The notes under the pieces: model-generated
Database searches by the model: none
What the model was told of the DNA's origin: nothing
The model's input: only the letters and a program-made list of their open reading frames with translations
Shown: positions 57,514 to 64,000 of the stretch, one piece after another
How positions within the stretch are numbered: position 1 is the first letter of the stretch
How the letters are laid out: every line of letters begins with the position of its first letter
DNA from: Aculops lycopersici
Lineage: Eukaryota > Arthropoda > Arachnida > Trombidiformes > Eriophyidae
Assembly: GCA_015350385.1 (NCBI GenBank)
Contig: WNKI01000002.1
Location: 208,622-272,621 of the forward strand
Length of the DNA: 64,000 bases
Direction: 5' to 3'
Translations under genes and position numbers: made by a program

Positions 57514-58800
57514 TCATTTGCCAAAAGACATTCGAGCTAGATGAGCTTGCTGTTGTCTTTGTTGTTGGAGTTGCTGTTGCTGTTGCAATTGTTGTTGATG
57601 CTGTTGTTGCTGTTGGCGTTGTTGTTGTAACTGTTGTTGTTGTTGTTGTTGCTGTTGTTGTTGTTGTTGCTGTTGTTGCTTATTATCAGCGGGTTTGTTA
57701 TCCTCTTGGTCCTCGTCGGTAATAAACTCACGCTTCGGATAAGGGATCGAGGCATAGCCATCGAAGACATCCGAAACAGGCAAAGGATCTTCGAAGAAGT
57801 ATGGATCTTGCATGGCAGTCTCTGAAGTTATTCGTTTCATTGGATCCATCAGGAGAAGTCTGGATAGTAAATGAAATTCTTTGGAATCTTGTCTAATCTT
57901 GTGCTTTTCCATATACTTCATCAGTGAACAATTGTTATAATTTTTCCTATTAAAATCTCTTGTCAACGTTCCATGCTCTGGCATTTTGCGTATATCCTCC
58001 CAATCCTTTTCGTTAGGGTAGCCCATGATCACAAATATCCTATCCAGTTGGTCCTGATGGTAAGGATTCGAAGTTTTGATATCCTCTTGTCTACAATGGA
58101 AGATAGGTTCTGAGGTAAGCAATTCGGCAAAGATGCAACCGATTGCCCAAATATCGATAGCTTTTGTATAATGCCTTGCACCCAACAATAGTTCAGGCGC
58201 TCGATACCAGAATGTCACTACAACTGGATCCAAGTCGGCCAACGGCTTCAATGGGTTATTAAATAATCTTGCAAATCCCATATCCGCAATCTTGACTCGA
58301 CCTCGTTCAATTCCATCGCCCATGACGAGAATGTTCGCAGGTTTCAAGTCACGATGCAGAACCCAATTTGCATGCAAGTAATGGATTCCATCTAGGATCT
58401 GAAATAATAATGATTTGACTAGAACTCGAGGCACAGTAAACTGGCTTCCCTTCTTCGCCTTCTGGGCTCGATGAAATTTGATGATATGCCAGAGATCATG
58501 TTCGGCGTAGTCGAATAGCAACCAAACCTTTCGATCCGAGGAGAGAAATACTCTTTGTAGGGTGATCACATTGACATGTTTCAATTCTCTTAGGAGGGCA
58601 ATCTCTCGACATGCCGACATTGAGATGCCTGTGCCCTCGATTTGCTTCAACGCATACTCCTTATTCTTGGGTCCTTCTTTCCTGGTTGCCTTGTAAACAT
58701 GACCATAAGTTCCCCTACCAACTTTGCATCCCTCATAAACGAAGAAATCCTCCACTCTGGCGCGCTCATTGGCACAATTAATCTTAAATTCGTGATCCAT
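57514..58800 (-). CDS. Cdk8: Cyclin-dependent kinase 8 (Mediator kinase), single exon
   Basis: Catalytic subunit of the Mediator kinase module; with cyclin C it phosphorylates RNA polymerase II machinery and transcription factors in the nucleus. The 428-codon frame starts at an ATG (58798-58800) giving MDHEFKINCANERARVEDFF. Gly-loop KVGRGTYGHVYKATR, Lys52 in YALKQIEG, the cyclin-binding helix motif SMSACRE (60-66, in place of PSTAIRE), HRDLKPAN with Asp151, and the CDK8/19-specific DMG (Asp173) are all present and at human CDK8 positions. The CDK8-type insert and the RHYTKAIDIWAIGCIFAELL segment follow. The tail after about residue 360 ends in an interrupted poly-Gln stretch (about 57535-57680), while human CDK8 is 464 residues. 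It is divergent from CCT8 (722 bases apart) and convergent with the FERM gene. Confidence 0.96.
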   Translation of the reverse strand: MDHEFKINCANERARVEDFFVYEGCKVGRGTYGHVYKATRKEGPKNKEYALKQIEGTGISMSACREIALLRELKHVNVITLQRVFLSSDRKVWLLFDYAEHDLWHIIKFHRAQKAKKGSQFTVPRVLVKSLLFQILDGIHYLHANWVLHRDLKPANILVMGDGIERGRVKIADMGFARLFNNPLKPLADLDPVVVTFWYRAPELLLGARHYTKAIDIWAIGCIFAELLTSEPIFHCRQEDIKTSNPYHQDQLDRIFVIMGYPNEKDWEDIRKMPEHGTLTRDFNRKNYNNCSLMKYMEKHKIRQDSKEFHLLSRLLLMDPMKRITSETAMQDPYFFEDPLPVSDVFDGYASIPYPKREFITDEDQEDNKPADNKQQQQQQQQQQQQQQQQLQQQRQQQQQHQQQLQQQQQLQQQRQQQAHLARMSFGK

Positions 58801-59522
58801 GAAGATGTACTTTGGTTAGGTAGATTGAGTATCTTGCAAGATTATCTTTGTGTTTCAATAGATTTGTTTTGCTACAGATTATGTCCGAGTAAATAAGTGT
58901 TGAGTTGGACGCCTCTTTCTTTTATTAAATATAAGCTACCAAAACATTTATTCCTAAGCGATTGTCTAATACCATCGTATACGATTTGTAATCGAGTTGA
59001 TCAAGTCATAATATAGGTCCATTGTGTTAAATAAATAAGAATGATCTAGATAGAGTGATACAAAATTTTTGACATCTCAGTAAAACTGATTGTTTTGATT
59101 CTTCGAGATAACTCCACTGAAGTTCCAAACTTGGCCCGCTGTTACTTCTGGGCGCTGCTGTGCTTTTGCCATTCGTTCAAGTTCCACCTGACACCGTACT
59201 CTCCCCATGCAAGTCCCGTGGATGGATTTCCGCTGTGCGAAGTCGAGCCACGCCCCACTATCCGCTTCGGAACATGCCCGACTCGCATGTGTTCCAAGCA
59301 CGTTGTTCTCTGGCGATTCTTTGAAGCCGCATGTTGGAAAATCGCGTATTTAGAATAGAGAAAGTTAGATGTCCACCATCTTTCATCATATTATTACAAC
59401 TCATAACCAATTTATTGAATCTAATTATTGCTACCTACTCTAATCCGGCTCACATCAGCTGCTTCCATATTACAAAAGTTTTACTTAATTTAGATTAGAG
59501 AACGAAGACAATAAATCGAACC
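58801..59522. other. Divergent intergenic region between Cdk8 and CCT8
   Basis: Should contain promoters of both genes. About 59095-59340 is more GC-rich than the AT-rich flanks and carries open frames on both strands (74 and 87 codons) without recognisable similarity. It includes the bulged palindrome GGAACATGC/GCATGTGTTCC (59269-59295). No clear TATA box is assigned. Confidence 0.5.
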
Positions 59523-61202
59523 ATGGCTTTACCTGTACCGAGAGCCCCAGGCTTCCAGTCGATGATGAAGGAGGGTGCAAGATACTTCAAGGGTATCGAC
59601 GAGGCCGTTATTAGAAACACCGAGGCTTGTAGTGAATTGTGCAGGACACTTAAGTCGGCTTATGGACCAAAAGGTTTGAATAAGATGGTTGTCAACCACA
59701 TTGAGAAGTTGTTCGTAACTAGCGATGCAGGCACCATCGTAAGAGAGTTGCAAGTTGAGCATCCAGCAGCAAAGATATTGGTCATGGCTGCCGAGAGACA
59801 AGAGCAGGAGGTTGGAGATGGAACAAATTTTGTTATGCAACTTGCCGGCGCTCTGCTAGACAGGGCAGCAGAGCTCATCCGCATGGGCCTCAAACCGACA
59901 GAGATCATCGATGGATTTGAGCTAGCATCATCCAAGGTGATTGAAGAGTATTTACCAACAACAGTTATTAGCGAAGTCAAGGACATTAGAAACATTGAGG
60001 AGGTTTTACCAGCCCTTAAAACCGCAATAGCAAGCAAGCAGTATGGCAACGAAGAATTCCTTGCCCGCCTTGTTGCGCAGGCTTGTATCTCGATTTTGCC
60101 AAAGTCCCAAGCATGCGGCGACCTACCCGACGAGAAAGATATCTCATTCAATGTTGATAATATCAGAGTTTGCAAGATTCTAGGAGGCGGAGTTCAGCAA
60201 TCGCATATTGTTAACGGAATGGTTTTTAAGAAGTATGTTGAAGGTGCCCATTCGAGTGTCAAGAACGCGAAGATAGCAGTCTTCAACTGCCCCATTGATG
60301 TGGCAGCAACCGAAACCAAAGCAACTGTGTTGATTAAGAATGCTGAGGAACTTGTCAACTTCTCGACCGGTGAGGAGGAACTTCTCGAGCAACAAATTAA
60401 GGCTATCGCAGACACTGGAGCGAACGTCATCGTTTCAGGCGCCAAATTTGGTCCACTGGGTCTACATTACGTTGACAAGTACAAGATGACTGCATTGAGA
60501 CTAACCTCAAAGTTCGATCTGAAGCGTATCTGTCGTGCTATCGGAGCAACAGCCCTTCTCAAACTCCGTGCACCAACTCAAGATGAAATGGGTCTATGTG
60601 ACGAGGTTAAGGTTGATGAGATTGGTGATACACCAGTTGTTGTCTTCAAGATGGAAGAGAAGAAGTCCAAGATTGCGACCATTGTGATCAGGGGATCAAC
60701 TGACAACATCATGGACGATGTTGAGAGAGCTTTAGATGATGGTGTCAACGTATACAAGATGCTAACCCGAGACTCAAGGCTAGTTGCTGGCGCTGGTGCC
60801 ACTGAATTGGAACTAGATCGTATGGTGAGCCAATTTGCAAGAACTCTCCCTGGCTTAGAACAATACTCAGTATGCAAATTTGCCGAGGCCTTAAGATCAA
60901 TCGCCGCCACTATTGCTGAGAACGCAGGCATCAAATCAAATGAGGCGGCCACAATCTTGTCGGCTGCTCATCAGAATGGTCAAAAGTATGCGGCAATCAA
61001 CATCGAGGAGGACACACCAACAGCACTAGACGCAAAGGAGGCCAATCTGTTGGATCTCTATGCCGCCAAGCATTGGGGTATTAGATTTGCCACAAATGCC
61101 ACCTGCACTCTTCTCCAGGTAGATCAAATCATTTGCGCCAAGCCAGCACAGGGACCAAAACCACCGCAAAGCAAGGGTGCCGCTTGGGACGACCAAGACT
61201 AA
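59523..61202 (+). CDS. CCT8: Chaperonin TCP-1 theta subunit (CCT8), single exon
   Basis: One of eight subunits of the cytosolic TRiC/CCT chaperonin that folds actin, tubulin and other proteins using ATP. The 559-codon frame starts in an excellent context (GAACCATGG). The N terminus (FQSMMKEGARYFKGIDEAVI) and LKSAYGPKGLNKM match the theta type. ATP-site motifs are TSDAGTIVREL and VGDGTN (Asp near 99), and GAGATELELDRM is near residue 418. The C terminus, ending AAWDDQD, has the acidic tail typical of theta subunits. Human CCT8 is 548 residues. The whole gene is intronless, unlike the many-exon vertebrate gene. The high identity to housekeeping orthologues and intact frame argue against a processed pseudogene. 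Confidence 0.97.
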   Translation: MALPVPRAPGFQSMMKEGARYFKGIDEAVIRNTEACSELCRTLKSAYGPKGLNKMVVNHIEKLFVTSDAGTIVRELQVEHPAAKILVMAAERQEQEVGDGTNFVMQLAGALLDRAAELIRMGLKPTEIIDGFELASSKVIEEYLPTTVISEVKDIRNIEEVLPALKTAIASKQYGNEEFLARLVAQACISILPKSQACGDLPDEKDISFNVDNIRVCKILGGGVQQSHIVNGMVFKKYVEGAHSSVKNAKIAVFNCPIDVAATETKATVLIKNAEELVNFSTGEEELLEQQIKAIADTGANVIVSGAKFGPLGLHYVDKYKMTALRLTSKFDLKRICRAIGATALLKLRAPTQDEMGLCDEVKVDEIGDTPVVVFKMEEKKSKIATIVIRGSTDNIMDDVERALDDGVNVYKMLTRDSRLVAGAGATELELDRMVSQFARTLPGLEQYSVCKFAEALRSIAATIAENAGIKSNEAATILSAAHQNGQKYAAINIEEDTPTALDAKEANLLDLYAAKHWGIRFATNATCTLLQVDQIICAKPAQGPKPPQSKGAAWDDQD

Positions 61203-61279
61203 GAAGTATAATCTAACCAATATTTGCAAGCCAACTGATTGGAAGTTGATTCTTATACCTTGCCTGCTATTTGATACAA

Positions 61280-61285
61280 AATAAA
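61280..61285 (+). terminator. Poly(A) signal of CCT8
   Basis: AATAAA 78 bases past the CCT8 stop codon (61200-61202). Confidence 0.8.
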
Positions 61286-61354
61286 TGAAGTGTAAACTAC
61301 CTGATAACTCCAAACTTGAGTGCTCTATCAATTGCACGCAATGCGTCTATGAGC

Positions 61355-61360
61355 TTTATT
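61355..61360 (-). terminator. Poly(A) signal of the unknown right-end gene
   Basis: AATAAA on the minus strand, 28 bases past the proposed stop (61390-61388) of the three-exon gene and about 70 bases from the CCT8 signal on the other strand. Confidence 0.6.
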
Positions 61361-61387
61361 CCAATCAAATGCAACAGGTTACAGCAA

Positions 61388-63909
61388 TTACTTTACTACA
61401 ACTTGCTCGCCTTGATCGCCACTCCAGTGCACGATGTCAGCGTAGGAAACTGTTGTAAAGAAGTGTGACGGCCAACCACCCAGGTCCCGATCGTTTGATA
61501 GACAGGGCATCGCATCGAGGAGCTTCTAACAAGTAGTGGCGGTATCGCACGCACGACTAAGCTTCAGAAGAAAGTTTGAGTTTGTCTATTGAACTGTGTA
61601 TTCGCCGAGAGTAGCATTATCGGCATCAAACGAGTCAATATATAGACTACTTGTTCGATCGCCCACTTGTCCCGTCGCAAAAACAAGCTTGCGAGCTTGT
61701 CGGAGTCTGAGTCGCAATTAAAGATTTACTTATGCAACGGACGGCTCGTTTTCCACCTACTCAATCGTATCATACTAGACAAGAACAAGCATAAACAGCC
61801 TGGCAAGTCAAGTGGTTGCTGATGGTTGTTTGAAACAAAAAACACAAATCAGGCGTCACCTCTCGTTTCTATCGCCTAAGTTGGCAGCAATGGTGGAGCC
61901 GACGACGACGACGGCGAGCCGACATAGAATAATTTGGGCCACTGATTTTCGGTGGTGAGTTGCCATCGCCTCAATTGCAATTGCCTGCCAGGTAACAAGT
62001 TGGCGAAAACAAAATCGATCTGTTGATTGCTTCCCAGAAGCCAGTAGACCAAATAGAGGGCACAAAAACAACAACGACAAGAGCGACAACTGAAGCTGCT
62101 GCTTCAATTGAACAAGAGCAAACCCGAGACAGAGTTTGACAAATTGGCCGCTGAGATTACGATTGTCGTCTTGGGGTTTCTGTAGATCCAGTTTGAGTTT
62201 TGATTTGAGGTAGTAGTGGCGTCAGTTGTTGTTTTTGTCACCTTCTATTTGTCTGTCTGCTGGTTGGTTGGTCCATTGAGTTTACACAGAGAGTCAGTAA
62301 GTAGGGGGAGGGAAAGAGAGCCGCTCGATTGCTTTGAAAAGGATCGAGACCATCCAAAACTATAGGCCACAATGGCGAGCGATCGGTTGACGCTTGCAGT
62401 TAATAGCAACCGCCAATCGTCCGGCTAACTGGCGATGGTGGTACACAAAAACCACTTGCTTTGCTCTCGAATGTGATCGAATGTAAGTTGTCTTGATTAC
62501 CTGTTGCCAGTCTAGCCACTGCTCTTGGTTCGTCACACATAAACAAGCACACAAATTGATACTTTCAATCGTTGCGCTCCCGATTTTTAGTTGTTAGTTG
62601 CCAAGGAGGTTGGCGATGCTACTTTATTTTGGCTCATCGATTGCCTGCTGCCACTTTTGTTGTTTCTCTCTTCTCGCCCCTAGTTGTTGTTGTTGTCGTT
62701 TTAGACGCTAGAGTTTTTGATTTTCAATCTAAGAATCTCGCAAGTGAGCATTGAATGGATTGATAGACAGAGTCGAGACAAGCGACTTGTTTGCTCACCT
62801 TGCACCCGGAAACCCATCATATCATGCGAGCATACAGGTGAGCCATTGAGCGCAACTCGCAACGGGAGCAACTGGGCGAGAAAAGTCCAATAGCTAGCTT
62901 TTCCTCTCACATGCCAACCGGCTCGCCTTTAAGTCGGTAGACAAGCGAGCGTATTTGTTATTATGTAATCATCTCGCGCCTGTCGGCCTAAATACTCACC
63001 TCAATGCTCAACAACTACCACTAACACCGCCACAGCAGCTCTGTTCAAACTCCATTTCCATTAGACTCAATCAGTTGATGGCTCACTCATCATTCTTGGC
63101 TTCGGCATAACATTGTGGCTTGTGGTCACTTCTGAGCCTTGAGCTATGAACATGAATTCTTTCCTCTTTTCTCATAAATGGCCTGTCTATCCATCAGTCG
63201 AGTCGGTCGATTGTTGCAAACTTTTCAGTTGAGTTTCCACTTGAGCCACTAGATAAACTCGTTTATAGACTCGTCACTTGCAACCAACAGTCGACTTTAG
63301 AAGCGACGAGACAACGACGACCAAATATATAGAAAAGTGGCAGCTTCAGTAGGGGTTTGGAAGAGCAAAGAGACGACGGCGGCGGTATGAGGAGGAGCAT
63401 CAAGAAGAGCGGGAGGTAAATTAGTCGCTAATGCCTAGCGAGTAGTCTGTAGCAAGCAGCGCACAAATATAATAACCACCCTGGTCGTCACCACTACGTC
63501 TAGCCGGGACACCTGTTGAAGCGCTCTATGTATTGCTGTTTGTGCCTCAGGAAAGTTGAATGGGCACACATCTTGTAACTTAATACTCTCTCGTCGTCCG
63601 CTAGTGATGCCATTTCCATCACTAACCAAAGCTAGTGGCAAACATGATGGAACAACAATGAGCTCATCATAGTCTCTCCTCAGTTGTCTTCCCTCTATTA
63701 ACTCAGTTTTGCTGGATGGATAGATAGATAGATGGTCGTGTTTGACTTGAGAGCTTTTTGTAAGTTAATGGAAACTCACACCTGTGAATGAGGCGGCTCA
63801 TTTGTGTTGCTGTCGGCGAGATTTCTAGTTGCAGTCGAGCGGCAGCATCAATGATGTTGTTTTCCTTCCTTCGTTGTTGTTGTTGTCGGAGCAATTTTAT
63901 CTCGGCCAT
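61388..63909 (-). CDS. Unrecognised small protein, three exons
   Basis: Proposed CDS: 63909-63782, 63711-63513 and 61525-61388, about 154 residues. Exon 1 begins MAEIKLLRQQQQRRKENNII with a stop immediately upstream and ends CACAG|GTGTGAGT in phase 2. A 70-base intron with a TATC-rich tract ends CCATCCAG; exon 2 starts with the single base that completes a Ser codon and reads KTELIEGRQLRRDYDELIVV, ending HRALQQ|GTGTCC in phase 0. Exon 3 follows acceptor CTTGTTAG (tandem TAGAAG) and reads KLLDAMPCLSNDRDLGGWPS, ending EQVVVK-stop, with AATAAA 28 bases later. Phases agree at both junctions. I do not recognise the family: the first half looks helical and basic, exon 3 is rich in aromatic residues. 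No signal peptide or membrane segment is seen. It is tail-to-tail with CCT8. Alternatives: the exons belong to different transcripts, or further exons lie in the 2-kb second intron. Confidence 0.5.
61526..63512 (-). other. 2-kb second intron of the unknown gene
   Basis: Donor CAACAG|GTGTCC (GT at 63512-63511; not the best consensus), acceptor CTTGTTAG, phase 0. It contains GA-rich and GTT-rich runs and open frames of up to 84 codons without recognisable similarity. A missing internal exon is possible. Confidence 0.4.
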
Positions 63910-64000
63910 TTATCTCACCTGCCGCCGCCGCCGCCGCCGCCGCCGCCTCTACTACGCTCTGGTCTTGAGCGGCGGCGATGGCAGCAATGGCTTCAACTTG
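63910..64000 (-). other. GC-rich 5' region with (GGC)n, possible exon
   Basis: On the minus strand this reads toward the ATG at 63909. One frame is open from the window edge, QVEAIAAIAAAQDQSVVEAA followed by poly-Ala, and ends at a donor-like GGCAG|GTGAGA. It may be 5' UTR of the three-exon gene with a GGC repeat, or a coding exon of another transcript that enters from the right. The sequence ends before this can be decided. Confidence 0.3.
63921..63946. repeat. (GCC)n trinucleotide repeat
   Basis: About nine GCC units (GGC on the minus strand), 11 bases upstream of the proposed start codon at 63909. Confidence 0.9.

Noticed and set aside
59269..59295. GAACATGCCC plus CATGTGTTCC resembling a p53-type site between Cdk8 and CCT8
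   Set aside because: Only the first half-site fits the consensus; the second has several mismatches, and single half-sites are common by chance.
59077..59358. Opposed open frames in the Cdk8-CCT8 promoter region
   Set aside because: Short, overlapping, without similarity; the interval is better explained as a divergent promoter.

Overview
The window is nuclear DNA of an animal, most likely an arthropod. Evidence: spliceosomal introns with GTGAGT/GTAAGT donors, AATAAA signals just past stop codons, a member of the sidestep (side) family of axon-guidance Ig proteins known from insects and relatives, and long Gln/Asn/Ser/Gly tracts in coding sequence. Genes are strikingly intron-poor: cubilin, Cdk8 and CCT8 are each one uninterrupted exon, and in the other genes most remaining introns lie near the 5' end. 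This resembles the streamlined, intron-depleted gene structure reported for some mites (for example eriophyoids), but the species cannot be fixed from this window. I see no rRNA, tRNA, CRISPR array or transposon ORF.

Layout. 1-1334: no gene recognised. 1433-3499 (-): lysosomal glucosylceramidase, two exons, signal peptide completed by the small upstream exon. 3500-24058: about 20 kb with no gene I can support, rich in GA/CT tracts, short palindromes and three long near-perfect hairpins; it probably holds the 5' introns and regulatory DNA of the next gene. 24059-33362 (+): six resolved exons of a large sidestep-like transmembrane protein; its signal-peptide exon lies upstream and is unresolved. 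33751-45936 (+): cubilin, 4061 residues in one exon. 46505-57262 (+): FERM protein closest to EPB41L4A, a 32-codon first exon, a 7-kb intron holding a (TC)76 tract, and one huge second exon. 57514-58800 (-): Cdk8. 59523-61202 (+): CCT8. 61388-63909 (-): a small three-exon gene of unknown function, assembled here from splice phases.

The genes do not form one pathway. They are housekeeping or cell-surface functions: lysosomal lipid breakdown, endocytic scavenging, Mediator kinase, cytosolic chaperonin, membrane-cytoskeleton link and axon guidance. The right third is compact with convergent gene pairs ending close together (FERM/Cdk8, CCT8/unknown gene) and a divergent pair (Cdk8/CCT8); the left half is gene-sparse.

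I did not find a clearly new biological system. The most notable observations are the hidden three-exon gene, the 12-kb single-exon cubilin with the 5'-biased intron pattern, the long perfect hairpins in noncoding DNA, and low-complexity insertions inside two Ig domains of the sidestep-like protein.
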